From contig CADCIU010000004.1 of assembly GCA_902801585.1 (NCBI GenBank), positions 150,699 through 214,698 of the forward strand: a DNA stretch of 64,000 bases, read 5' to 3'. This DNA is from an uncultured Lachnospiraceae bacterium. GTDB taxonomy: Bacteria; Bacillota_A; Clostridia; Lachnospirales; Lachnospiraceae. Numbering within the stretch: the stretch's first letter is position 1; the number at the start of each line of letters is the position of its first letter. Position numbers and translations under genes: made by a program. The notes beneath the pieces are model-generated. The model saw only the letters and a program-made list of their open reading frames with translations, did no database searches and was not told the DNA's origin. Below are positions 53,439 through 61,498 of this stretch, in pieces.

Positions 53439-54461
53439 ATGAATAAGCATGAAAAAAAGTTTATGAGACTTCATAGAATTCTAAAAAGAACTGCGGCCGG
53501 AATTCTTTCCGGCTGTATGATATTTTTGGCGGGATGCGGAAGAAGCGTCCCATATGATTACCAGACGATGCGCAGTGCGGATTCTGTCTGCGGAGAAGCG
53601 GTCAATCCGATGGTCGTATCCCAGACCAATTCCGTTCGCGAGAGACCTTTTGCCTATACACTGTGCCTTCCCGCAGATGTGGGCGACGCGTCGAAACTCG
53701 AAGGAAACCTGGAGCATGCCGGTCTTTTCGACCTCAAGAAAAAGAATACGATCTACGGTTCGGGGCTCACGGAGAGGATCTATCCTGCCAGTACGACCAA
53801 GCTGATGACAGCGCTGGTGGCACTCAAGTACGGCACTCCCGATCAGAGGATCACGATCTCGGAGAATGCAGCATATCCCGGAGACGACGCACAGAGACTT
53901 GGACTGGATCCGGGCGATTCCATGACGCTTGAGCAGGCCATCAATTATCTGCTTGTCTTTTCGGCAAACGATATTGCGATCGCGATCGCGGAAAATGTCG
54001 GAGGAAGCTACGATAAGTTCGTAGAGCTCATGAACAAGGAAGCTGTAAATCTGGGCGCCACAGGCACCCATTTTACCAATCCGCACGGCCTGCACAATGA
54101 CGATCACTATACGACACCGTATGACCTGTATCTGATCCTCAATGCCGCGGCGTCCAACAAGACGATCCGTGAGATCCTCCCCAAATCAAGTTATAACACG
54201 ACCTTCACCGGGGAAGACGGAGACTCCAAGAGCATTGCCGTCAATGCGACCGATGCCTATCTGACCGGCGATGTAGAGGCACCGGAAGGCATTACGGTCA
54301 TCGGCGGCAAGACCGGAACGACCGATCCGGCCGGGCACTGCCTGATCATCATGAGCACCAACAGCAAAGGAAATAACTATATTTCCGTGGTCATGAAGGC
54401 GGAAACTACGGAAGAGCTCTATACCAGCATGAACAGCCTGCTGGCCGAAATACCGAATTAG
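53439..54461 (+). CDS. D-alanyl-D-alanine carboxypeptidase, lipoprotein form
   Basis: 340-residue S11-family serine carboxypeptidase (PBP5/DacF class) that trims the terminal D-Ala. All three motifs: S118-T-T-K121 (PASTTKLM), S175-A-N177 (FSANDIAIAIAE), K291-T-G293 (GGKTGTTDPAG). The N-terminus is basic then hydrophobic and ends FLAGC, a lipobox with Cys33, so it is probably lipid-anchored; there is no C-terminal amphipathic anchor. Start uncertain: ATG 53439 lacks a strong site, and TTG/GTG codons lie upstream near a GAGGAG inside mgsA. Last gene of the wall run; a good promoter follows. Confidence 0.9.
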   Translation: MNKHEKKFMRLHRILKRTAAGILSGCMIFLAGCGRSVPYDYQTMRSADSVCGEAVNPMVVSQTNSVRERPFAYTLCLPADVGDASKLEGNLEHAGLFDLKKKNTIYGSGLTERIYPASTTKLMTALVALKYGTPDQRITISENAAYPGDDAQRLGLDPGDSMTLEQAINYLLVFSANDIAIAIAENVGGSYDKFVELMNKEAVNLGATGTHFTNPHGLHNDDHYTTPYDLYLILNAAASNKTIREILPKSSYNTTFTGEDGDSKSIAVNATDAYLTGDVEAPEGITVIGGKTGTTDPAGHCLIIMSTNSKGNNYISVVMKAETTEELYTSMNSLLAEIPN

Positions 54462-54464
54462 CGG

Positions 54465-54493
54465 TTGTATTTTAAAAGTCAATCAACTATAAT
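54465..54493 (+). promoter_or_regulatory. Promoter of the small P-loop gene
   Basis: TTGTAT (54465-54470), 17-bp spacer, TATAAT (54488-54493); transcription start expected near 54500, right before the hairpin. Confidence 0.85.
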
Positions 54494-54502
54494 GAAACCA
54501 AC

Positions 54503-54534
54503 AATTCCCTGTTTTTTAAGGAAAACAGGGAATT
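54503..54534 (+). promoter_or_regulatory. Perfect 13-bp stem-loop in the 5' UTR
   Basis: AATTCCCTGTTTT (54503-54515) pairs with AAAACAGGGAATT (54522-54534), 6-nt loop TTAAGG. It occupies the 5' end of the mRNA and stops 16 bp before the GGAGGG site. No T-tract, so not a terminator; a stabilising or regulator-bound element. Confidence 0.6.
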
Positions 54535-54564
54535 CCCAACATTATATACAGGAGGGTAAGTCCA

Positions 54565-54984
54565 TTGGTTCAATTAATCATCGGCAATAAAGGGAAAGGA
54601 AAAACGAAGTACCTTCTGGAGAAAGTCAACTCCGAAGTGAAAGAGATTCTGGGCAATATCTGCTATTTGGATAAAAGCACGAAGCATATGTTTGATCTGA
54701 ACAACCGTGTGCGTCTGATCAACGTTTCTGATTTTATGATTGAGAACACGGACCAGTTCATCGGTTTTATCTGCGGAATCATTTCACAGGATCATGATCT
54801 TGAACAGATGTACTTTGACAGCTTCCTCAAGGTCGCCAAGCTGGAAGGCAAGGACATAACGGACACTATTAACCGGATCCGTAAGATCTCAGAGAAATTT
54901 GATGTCAACTTCTTCATCAGTATTTCCATAGATGAGGCGGATGTACCTGATGATCTGAAAGAGCTCATTGCGGTTGCACTCTGA
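54565..54984 (+). CDS. Small orphan P-loop protein
   Basis: 139 residues, TTG start with GGAGGG 8 bp upstream (54551-54556). A Walker A loop at the very N-terminus, LIIGNKGKGKTK, fits GxxGxGKT; a candidate Walker B strand is FFISISIDEAD near the end. No other domain is recognised; homologs are sometimes mislabelled PilT. Own promoter, leader hairpin and terminator make it a monocistron next to cell-wall genes. ATPase function is inferred from the P-loop only. Confidence 0.7.
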   Translation: MVQLIIGNKGKGKTKYLLEKVNSEVKEILGNICYLDKSTKHMFDLNNRVRLINVSDFMIENTDQFIGFICGIISQDHDLEQMYFDSFLKVAKLEGKDITDTINRIRKISEKFDVNFFISISIDEADVPDDLKELIAVAL

Positions 54985-55005
54985 TTCAGAAAGATTACAA
55001 AGGGG

Positions 55006-55040
55006 GCCTTGGGAATCGTCGTATTTCCAAGGCTCATTTC
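55006..55040 (+). terminator. Terminator after the P-loop gene
   Basis: GCCTTGGGAA (55006-55015) pairs with TTTCCAAGGC (55024-55033, one G-U), then TCATTTCATT; the T-tract is interrupted. Confidence 0.65.
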
Positions 55041-55137
55041 ATTATTCATATCAGGATCCGCTCATAAACTGTATAACCGTTCCGGTTTGTATTAGTTGGT
55101 TTTATTAATTGAATGATTATTATAGAGGTCTTGCAGC

Positions 55138-56517
55138 TTGCCGAACTATCAGAGATCACCACAAATATTGTCATATAGGCGGCCATTTCGTCTGAACGTA
55201 GGATTGATCATGTTCCTTGTCATTTTGTTCTACGTTCTGATCAGCCTGGTCAGTTATCTCACTTCCCACAAGACGGAAGTCTACGAAGTGCGTTCCGGAC
55301 GGCTCAGAGACAATCTGATCTATCAGGGCATCGTTCTGAGGCAGGAGACGGTAGTGAACAGTGATTATACAGGCACGATCAACTACTATAACAGAGAAGG
55401 AGAACGGATCCCTGTGGGAGGACTCGCCTTCTCAGTAGATGAGACGGGGAAGATCACGGATTATCTGGTCTCCGACGAGGAATCCTTCTTCTCGGAAGAG
55501 GATATGCAGCGCTTCAGAGATGAGGCGATCAGTTTTTCAAGAAAGTTTTCACCGAAGAGTTTTGCCAATGTGTATGATTTTCGCAGCGGCGCCGTCAGTT
55601 CCGCGCAGAAGATATCGAATCGCAAGGTCCTCGATGAGATCCCGGATCTGAGTGAAACATCGATCCACACATGCGATGCTGTTACGGCCGGGGAGATCGT
55701 CTATGCGGTGGACAACTGCGAGGACATCACTTTTGAGAATCTGACGGTTGATAATTTCGACAGAACGGGATACAAGAAGAACCAGCTCACGAACGGCAGC
55801 AAAGTTACTGCCGGTGATCCTGCTTACAAGATCGTGACGGATGAGAACTGGTCTGTGGCGATCCACGTGGCCACGCCGGAGGAGGCGCAGGCTCTGGTCG
55901 ATCAGGGCTATATTCAGGTCCGTTTCCTTGAAAACCAGCTGGTATCGTGGGCCAGTGTTTCCTCGAAAACGGATGAAGATGGCAACTGCTTCGTCAATCT
56001 GAAATTCAGCAATTCCATGTCATCTTTTATCACGGACCGCTATGTGGATGTTGAGTTGATCTCGTCCCAGAAAGCGGGGCTCAAGGTCCCCAACAGTTCC
56101 ATCACCAAAGGAAAGTTCTTCCTTGTGCCCAAGGAGTTCGTTTTTGAGGGCGCAGGCGGCCAGAGAGGCGTCCTTTTGGAGATCTACACAGAAAAGAACG
56201 AGAAGAGCGTCCAGTTCGTCCCTGCGGTTCCTTACAGCGAAAACGAGGACTGTTATTACCTCGATGACACGGTGCTCAGGGCGGGAGAGATCATCGACAG
56301 GCCTAATTCCTCTGAGCAGTTCACGATCGAGGCCCAGGATGAGCTGATCGGTGTCTACTATATCAACAAAGGATATCCGGACTTCAGACAGGTGGAGATC
56401 CTGCAGCAGAATGAGGAATATGCTATTGTCAAGCCCAATTCTCTGTATGGCCTTCAGGAATACGATTACATCGTCCTGTTCGCCGGATCCATACATATGA
56501 ACAGTTACTACAACTGA
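55138..56517 (+). CDS. HlyD-like membrane adaptor protein
   Basis: 459 residues. One N-terminal membrane span (about residues 21-42) anchors an extracytoplasmic part with a HlyD/biotinyl-lipoyl-like barrel-sandwich: a half near GIVLRQETVVNSDYTGTI and its mate near GDPAYKIVTDENWSVAIHV, then beta domains. Found in this position (before yggS-sepF) in many Lachnospiraceae; no transporter partner is adjacent, so it need not belong to an efflux pump. TTG start with GAGG 9 bp upstream. Function unknown, perhaps in envelope or division. Confidence 0.78.
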   Translation: MPNYQRSPQILSYRRPFRLNVGLIMFLVILFYVLISLVSYLTSHKTEVYEVRSGRLRDNLIYQGIVLRQETVVNSDYTGTINYYNREGERIPVGGLAFSVDETGKITDYLVSDEESFFSEEDMQRFRDEAISFSRKFSPKSFANVYDFRSGAVSSAQKISNRKVLDEIPDLSETSIHTCDAVTAGEIVYAVDNCEDITFENLTVDNFDRTGYKKNQLTNGSKVTAGDPAYKIVTDENWSVAIHVATPEEAQALVDQGYIQVRFLENQLVSWASVSSKTDEDGNCFVNLKFSNSMSSFITDRYVDVELISSQKAGLKVPNSSITKGKFFLVPKEFVFEGAGGQRGVLLEIYTEKNEKSVQFVPAVPYSENEDCYYLDDTVLRAGEIIDRPNSSEQFTIEAQDELIGVYYINKGYPDFRQVEILQQNEEYAIVKPNSLYGLQEYDYIVLFAGSIHMNSYYN

Positions 56518-56544
56518 ACTTAATTTGACGAAAGGGCAACAGGT

Positions 56545-57234
56545 TTGATTAGGCAAAATATTGATCAGATAGAAGAGAGGATCTGCCGCGCATGTGAGAG
56601 AGCAGGCAGGGACAGACATTTGGTAACGCTGATCTGCGTCACCAAGACAAAGCCTCTTGAAATGCTGAAAGAAGCATATGAATACGGGCAGAGAGATTTC
56701 GGAGAGAATAAGGTCCAGGAGATCTGCAGAAAAGCACCTGAGCTTCCTGAGGATATTCACTGGCACATGATCGGGCATCTGCAGCGAAACAAAGTGAAGC
56801 AGGTCATAGGCACGGCGGCAATGATCCACAGCGTAGACAGTCTCCGTCTTGCGCAGACGATCAGTGCGGAGGCTGTAAAAGCAGGGATCGTGATGCCTGT
56901 CCTGATCGAGGTCAACATGGCCGGTGAGGACAGCAAATACGGAATTTCCCCGGATGAAACGGAAACTCTGGTCAGACAGATCTCCGAATTGGAAGGGATC
57001 CGGGTGAAGGGACTCATGACGATCGCTCCCTACACGGAAGATGCTCAGACGAACAGGCCGTATTTTAAGGGCCTTAGGGAATTATCTGTTGACATAGGCC
57101 AAAAATGCATTGATAATGTTTCTATGAGTGTTCTGTCTATGGGGATGACCGGCGATTTTGAAGTCGCGATCGAAGAAGGCGCAACAATGATCCGCGTCGG
57201 AACGGGAATCTTCGGAGAGAGGATCTATACCTGA
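56545..57234 (+). CDS. yggS: YggS/PLPBP-family pyridoxal-phosphate-binding protein
   Basis: 229 residues, alanine-racemase-fold barrel without racemase partner domain. PLP lysine K34 in CVTKTKP; HWHMIGHLQRNKV, KGLMTIAP and SMGMTGDFEVAIEEG are family signatures. Homeostasis of PLP and amino/keto-acid pools rather than catalysis. TTG start, AAAGGG 8 bp upstream. Upstream of sepF as in most Gram-positive division clusters. Confidence 0.93.
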   Translation: MIRQNIDQIEERICRACERAGRDRHLVTLICVTKTKPLEMLKEAYEYGQRDFGENKVQEICRKAPELPEDIHWHMIGHLQRNKVKQVIGTAAMIHSVDSLRLAQTISAEAVKAGIVMPVLIEVNMAGEDSKYGISPDETETLVRQISELEGIRVKGLMTIAPYTEDAQTNRPYFKGLRELSVDIGQKCIDNVSMSVLSMGMTGDFEVAIEEGATMIRVGTGIFGERIYT

Positions 57235-57293
57235 ATCCGCTGTGCATATTGTGAGGAGACCAGGGAGAAAAAAATAAAGGAGTACAAGCTGAT

Positions 57294-57890
57294 ATGAGTG
57301 TTATGGATAAGCTGATCAACGCCATGAAATTCAATGACGATGATGAAGATTATGAGGATGAGGATTACGAGGACGAAGATTTTTACGGAGATGACAAGCC
57401 GGCAGAGAAAAATGAGAGACCTTCCCGTTCGACTCCTGCTATAGATGAAGATGAGGAAGAGGATATTCCTGCTCCTGCTCCGCGCCCCAGAAAGCGGTTC
57501 GGTTCGGCGGCACCGGACAGAAACGAGTCCAGAAGCGAATCCGGTTCTGTATCCAGACAGGTCAAGAAGCAGTATTCTGAGGCAGGTATGGAAGTATGCA
57601 TCATAAAGCCTACTTCTGTTAATGATGCGAGGGAAGTGACCGATACGCTGCTTTCCAACAGCACCGTTGTCCTCAATCTTGAAGGGCTCGATGTGGAGAT
57701 CGCACAGAGGATCATCGATTTCACATCCGGATCCTGCTATGCAGTGCACGGAAATGTAATGAAGATCTCTCACTATATCTTTGTGATCACACCTGCCAAT
57801 GTCGATGTATCCGGAGATATTTCCACGACAGCAGGACTTGCGCGTCAGGACACCGGATCACTGAGTATGCCGTATGGAGGCAGAAACTGA
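57294..57890 (+). CDS. sepF: SepF, FtsZ-anchoring division protein
   Basis: 198 residues. Membrane-tethers and bundles FtsZ at the division ring. N-terminal amphipathic helix (MSVMDKLINAMKF), an acidic linker with DDDEDYEDEDYEDED-type repeats (about 15-40), then the conserved core IIKPTSVNDAREVTDTL...VVLNLEGL...RIIDFTSG. AAAGGAG before the ATG. In relatives ylmH and divIVA follow; here a terminator does. Confidence 0.95.
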   Translation: MSVMDKLINAMKFNDDDEDYEDEDYEDEDFYGDDKPAEKNERPSRSTPAIDEDEEEDIPAPAPRPRKRFGSAAPDRNESRSESGSVSRQVKKQYSEAGMEVCIIKPTSVNDAREVTDTLLSNSTVVLNLEGLDVEIAQRIIDFTSGSCYAVHGNVMKISHYIFVITPANVDVSGDISTTAGLARQDTGSLSMPYGGRN

Positions 57891-57922
57891 TTCAGATTCG
57901 ATTCACTGAAAAGCATATGAAG

Positions 57923-57957
57923 AGCGCACCGAATAATTTTTTGGTGCGCTATATTTT
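57923..57957 (+). terminator. Terminator after sepF
   Basis: AGCGCACC (57923-57930) pairs with GGTGCGCT (57943-57950) around a 12-nt loop, then ATATTTTT. Confidence 0.85.
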
Positions 57958-57997
57958 TGGCCATTTAAGCATGAAGAGAATGTCGGCTGACCAAAAT

Positions 57998-58065
57998 AGT
58001 CAACAGAAACCAGTCAACAAATGGACGTAACGAAATTATTGACTATCCGGGTCAGTCAACAGAAA
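57998..58065 (+). promoter_or_regulatory. AGTCAA repeat cluster upstream of lspA (candidate operator)
   Basis: AGTCAACA recurs at 57998, 58012 and 58054 (the first and last extended as AGTCAACAGAAA), and TTGACT at 58039-58044 faces the last copy to form TTGACT-N9-AGTCAA. It lies between the sepF terminator and the lspA ribosome binding site. Could include the -35 of a weak promoter; no good -10 was found. Confidence 0.4.
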
Positions 58066-58091
58066 TACAGCTTTTGATCGGAGGAAAACAC

Positions 58092-58598
58092 ATGAAAACC
58101 CAAGGAAAACGCATCATCACGGCAGCTGCCGCATTTCTTGCACTGGTCTTGATCGATCAGATCACAAAACAAGCTGCTGTTCGGGCGCTTGAGGGGGGAA
58201 GACACATTGAACTGATCAGGGGCGTTCTTGAGTTCTACTATATTCAGAATCGCGGCGCCGCTTTCGGAATCTTTCAGGACGGAACCTTTATCCTGAGCAT
58301 TATTTCCGCTGTCTGCATGATCGCGCTCATCATTGCTTATTGCAAAGTACCGGGAAACAGCAAATTCCTTCCCCTGCGCGTTGTTCTGGTCTTTATTGCA
58401 GCCGGTGCTGCGGGCAACCTGATCGACAGAGTTTATCTGCATTACGTGCGGGATTTTATCTATTTCTCACTGATCGACTTCCCGGTCTTCAATGTGGCGG
58501 ATATTTATGTGACAGTTTCCGTTTTTGTCCTCGTCTTTCTGCTTATGTTCTACTACAAAGATGAGGACCTGAAGTTTGATCAGAAATCCGGTATCTGA
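58092..58598 (+). CDS. lspA: Lipoprotein signal peptidase (signal peptidase II)
   Basis: 168-residue polytopic aspartyl protease, cleaves prolipoproteins before the lipidated Cys (a likely substrate in this window is the carboxypeptidase at 53439). Catalytic Asp pair: D112 in AGNLIDRV and D137 in FNVADIYV; FYYIQNRGAAFGIF is the family stretch. Start ATG 58092 after CGGAGG; an upstream TTG would include that site. 12 bp ahead of the pseudouridine synthase, a conserved pair. Confidence 0.96.
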   Translation: MKTQGKRIITAAAAFLALVLIDQITKQAAVRALEGGRHIELIRGVLEFYYIQNRGAAFGIFQDGTFILSIISAVCMIALIIAYCKVPGNSKFLPLRVVLVFIAAGAAGNLIDRVYLHYVRDFIYFSLIDFPVFNVADIYVTVSVFVLVFLLMFYYKDEDLKFDQKSGI

Positions 58599-58610
58599 TG
58601 AGGAGAAAAC

Positions 58611-59552
58611 ATGGATACAGACAGCAGTTCTAAATTGTTTACTTTTACTGTTCCGGAGGAGGCTGAAGATGAGAGATTCGACGCAGTGCTCGCTACCTTA
58701 TGTGAGGGACATTCGCGAAGTTATCTCAAGGCACTCATTAAAGACGGAAACGCTCTTTTGGACGGCAAGGCGGTAAAGCCCAGCACAAAAGTACATGAGG
58801 ATCAGAAGATTGAATTGACTTTGCCTGAGCGCGTCATACCCGATATACTGCCGGAAAATATCCCTTTGGATATACTGTATGAGGACGACGATGTGCTCGT
58901 GGTCAACAAGCCCAAAGGTATGGTCGTACACCCGGCTCCCGGGCATTATTCGGGAACCCTGGTCAATGCCGTCATGTATCACTGCGGCGATTCTCTTTCC
59001 GGTATAAACGGTGTCCTGCGTCCTGGCATAGTGCACAGGATCGACAGAGATACGACAGGAAGCATCATCATCTGTAAGAACGATGCCGCGCATCGGAGCA
59101 TAGCTGCTCAGCTGCAGGAACACTCCATCGTGCGCCGCTATTTTGCCATCGTGTACGATAACATTGTTCAGGAAGAGCTGACCATTGACCGGCCGATCGG
59201 ACGCGACCCCAAGGACCGCAAGAAAATGGCTGTGCGGCCTGACGGCAAGACGGCAGTCACACATTGCAAAGTCCTAAGGAGATACGGCAATCTGACCTAT
59301 GTGGAATGCAGGCTGGAGACGGGCAGGACCCACCAGATCCGCGTGCATATGGCGTCGGTCCGTCATCCGCTTCTCGGTGATGAAGTATACGGCGGAAAGA
59401 GAGAATCACCTTATCATACACAGGGACAGTGCCTTCATGCGGGTATACTCGGCTTTATTCATCCGGTCACAGGTGAATACATCGAGACTGTGGCCCCGCT
59501 TCCCGAATATTTTAAAGATATTCTGAGCAAATTAGACAATAAAAGCAAATAA
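58611..59552 (+). CDS. rluD: RluA/RluD-family pseudouridine synthase
   Basis: 313 residues. N-terminal S4 RNA-binding domain (RFDAVLATLCEGHSRSYLKALI), then the catalytic domain with the Asp in HRIDRDTTG (D147) and RKKMAVR, RTHQIRVHMAS. Modifies uridines in 23S rRNA in RluD; which U is targeted here cannot be told, so the symbol is tentative. Follows lspA by 12 bp as in many Firmicutes. A weak AT-rich hairpin overlaps its stop (59548-59566). Confidence 0.88.
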   Translation: MDTDSSSKLFTFTVPEEAEDERFDAVLATLCEGHSRSYLKALIKDGNALLDGKAVKPSTKVHEDQKIELTLPERVIPDILPENIPLDILYEDDDVLVVNKPKGMVVHPAPGHYSGTLVNAVMYHCGDSLSGINGVLRPGIVHRIDRDTTGSIIICKNDAAHRSIAAQLQEHSIVRRYFAIVYDNIVQEELTIDRPIGRDPKDRKKMAVRPDGKTAVTHCKVLRRYGNLTYVECRLETGRTHQIRVHMASVRHPLLGDEVYGGKRESPYHTQGQCLHAGILGFIHPVTGEYIETVAPLPEYFKDILSKLDNKSK

Positions 59553-59573
59553 TCCTATAGATTATTATATAAT

Positions 59574-59602
59574 TTGAACATTTTTTGCTTCATGTGTATA
59601 AT
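59574..59602 (+). promoter_or_regulatory. Promoter of the cytidylate-kinase-like gene
   Basis: TTGAAC (59574-59579), 17-bp spacer, TATAAT (59597-59602). It leaves an 87-nt leader before the ATG, unusually long here, with no obvious conserved fold. Confidence 0.85.
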
Positions 59603-59696
59603 ATATTTACAGGCAGTGGCTGATCATACGGAGCGAGTATCTGCGCCTTTGGTTCTGCCGGCATATTTATCACTTTTTTGCTGATGGAGGTAACAA

Positions 59697-60341
59697 ATGA
59701 ATACAATCATCACGATCGGAAGACAATACGGTTCGGGAGGTAGAGAAGTAGGACAGAAACTGGCGGCACATTACGGCATAGGTTTCTACGATTCCGAGCT
59801 CTTGTCCAAGGTTGCCAAGGAGAGCGGATTCTGTCAGGAGATCGTACAGCAGCAGGACGAACGTCCGACCAGTTCTTTCCTCTATAACCTTGTTATGGAC
59901 ACTTATTCCTTCGGCTTCAGCAATTCGACTTTTACGGATATGCCTATCAGTCAGAAGGTATTCCTGGCGCAGTTCGATACGATCAAGAAGATCGCCAAGG
60001 AAGAGGGAGCCTGTGTCATCATCGGACGCTGTGCCGACTGTGCTCTGGCAGACTTCCCCAATGTCATCAACCTTTTCCTTCACGCGAGCGAAGAGTTCCG
60101 GATCGCCCGTGCCGCAAACTATCCGGATGTTCCGGACGAAGATAAGGCCAATCCCGACAAACTCAGGGAGTTCATACTTCGCAAGGACAAGCAGAGACAG
60201 AGCTATTACAACTATTATTCCATGAAGAAGTGGGGCCGTGCAGACACTTATAACATGTCGATCGATACCGGACTGCTCGGGATCGACGGAACAGTAAACC
60301 TTCTCACTCAGGTCATTACCGATTTTGAGAGCAAAGCTTAA
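59697..60341 (+). CDS. Cytidylate kinase-like P-loop protein
   Basis: 214 residues of the cytidylate-kinase-like family (Cytidylate_kin2), distinct from Cmk. P-loop TIGRQYGSGGREVGQKLA at the N-terminus; VIIGRCADCAL is the second conserved stretch; LHASEEFRIARA and KDKQRQSYYNYYS follow. Substrate undetermined; nucleoside monophosphate kinase activity is only suggested by fold. GATGGAGG before the ATG. First gene of a three-gene unit with a small acidic protein and DegV. Confidence 0.87.
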   Translation: MNTIITIGRQYGSGGREVGQKLAAHYGIGFYDSELLSKVAKESGFCQEIVQQQDERPTSSFLYNLVMDTYSFGFSNSTFTDMPISQKVFLAQFDTIKKIAKEEGACVIIGRCADCALADFPNVINLFLHASEEFRIARAANYPDVPDEDKANPDKLREFILRKDKQRQSYYNYYSMKKWGRADTYNMSIDTGLLGIDGTVNLLTQVITDFESKA

Positions 60342-60368
60342 TAGAAATTCAGTTTTACAGGAGTTAAC

Positions 60369-60578
60369 ATGAGTAAAAAAATGAAAGCCGCACTTGCGGG
60401 ACTTGCCTTTGTGGCAGGGTGTGAGATCGGCATCGCGATCGAACTTATGAAGATGATCCATAAATTCACGATCAGGGAGAAGGCGATCGAGGAGCCTATA
60501 CCGGACATCGACGAGATCGAAGCCGACAGCGAGGCAGAGATCGAAGCGGAAACCGAAGCCGAAGAGGAGGCCGAATGA
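60369..60578 (+). CDS. Small protein with membrane/lipobox-like N-terminus and acidic tail
   Basis: 69 residues, not recognised. N-terminus MSKKMKAALAGLAFVAGCEIG is a basic head, hydrophobic core and Cys18 in FVAGC, like a lipoprotein signal or a single membrane segment; the Glu right after Cys is unusual for lipoproteins. The C-terminal third is almost all Glu/Ala/Asp repeats. Its tail DNA supplies the GAGGAGG site for degV, so translation is coupled. Could be membrane-tethering adaptor; unknown. Confidence 0.55.
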   Translation: MSKKMKAALAGLAFVAGCEIGIAIELMKMIHKFTIREKAIEEPIPDIDEIEADSEAEIEAETEAEEEAE

Positions 60579-60579
60579 A

Positions 60580-61413
60580 ATGAAATGGAGAATTATAGCA
60601 GATTCCAGTTGTGACATATTTGACCTGGATCACAAACCGCAGAATCTCTATTTTTCCACCGTTCCGTTTGTGATCACTATAGACGACAAAGATTTTGTTG
60701 ATAATGAGGATCTGGATGTGAGTGAACTGGTCGCCGCCATGGCCTCAAGCAAGAAGAGCTTCACATCCTGTCCGTCCCCTGCGGAGTGGATCCGTGAATT
60801 CGGCGAGGAAGGCGATGTTTTCGCCGTCACCATCTCCGCCAATCTGTCGGGAAGCTACAACAGCGCCTGTACAGCCAAAGAAATGATCCTTGAAAATGAC
60901 CCGGACAGAAAGATCGAGATCCTGAATTCCAGAGGAACTGGACCGAGTCTGAACATGATCATTTACAAACTTCGGGAGTTGATCTCACGAGGGCTTACTT
61001 ATGAGGAAGTGAAGCAGGAGATCCACAAATACATGGAGGATCACAAGCTCATCTTTGCACTTTCTTCCTACCACAACCTGGTAAACAACGGCAGAATGCC
61101 CAAGATTGCAGGCATCGTTCTGGGACATCTGGGACTGTGGGGCGTCGGTATTGCCAGTGAAGAAGGGACGATCAAGATGAAAAAGATCGCCAAGGGCGGA
61201 AAGAGGACGCTGCAGGTGATCATGAGTGATCTGAAGGAAAGGGTCGCCGACAAGGGATGTGTCGTCATTTCCCACTGTGAAAATGATGAGTTTGCCGGGA
61301 ATCTCAAGAATGCCGTAGAAAAAGCATATACCGATATGGAAGTGCGCATTATGCGCACCAGAGGCCTCTGCAGCTATTACGCGGAGAGGGGCGGGATCAT
61401 CGTCGGATTCTGA
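60580..61413 (+). CDS. DegV-family fatty-acid-binding protein
   Basis: 277 residues. DegV/FakB family: cytoplasmic carriers that hold a fatty acid and, as FakB, present it to FakA kinase. N-terminal IIADSSCDI with the fatty-acid carboxylate contact, TSCPSPAEW, VTISANLSGSYNSA and SRGTGPSL are the family motifs. Which fatty acid is unknown, and no fakA is adjacent. Start ATG 60580, 9 bp after GAGGAGG inside the preceding small gene. Confidence 0.9.
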   Translation: MKWRIIADSSCDIFDLDHKPQNLYFSTVPFVITIDDKDFVDNEDLDVSELVAAMASSKKSFTSCPSPAEWIREFGEEGDVFAVTISANLSGSYNSACTAKEMILENDPDRKIEILNSRGTGPSLNMIIYKLRELISRGLTYEEVKQEIHKYMEDHKLIFALSSYHNLVNNGRMPKIAGIVLGHLGLWGVGIASEEGTIKMKKIAKGGKRTLQVIMSDLKERVADKGCVVISHCENDEFAGNLKNAVEKAYTDMEVRIMRTRGLCSYYAERGGIIVGF

Positions 61414-61433
61414 ATAATAAGTTAACGGTAAAT

Positions 61434-61480
61434 AAAAAGTGCTGCTTTCGGGGAGCTTTTCCCCGGGAGCAGCACTTTTT
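61434..61480. terminator. Bidirectional terminator between convergent genes
   Basis: 13-bp stem AAAAAGTGCTGCT (61434-61446) / AGCAGCACTTTTT (61468-61480) with an inner GGGG/CCCC. A-run on one side and T-run on the other, so it serves degV (+) and the hydrolase (-). Confidence 0.93.
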
Positions 61481-61498
61481 AATTGCATACAGCACATT

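Noticed and set aside
54503..54534. Rho-independent terminator after the carboxypeptidase
   Set aside because: The stem is AT-rich and followed by CCCAAC rather than T residues, and it lies downstream of a good promoter, so it belongs to the next mRNA's leader.
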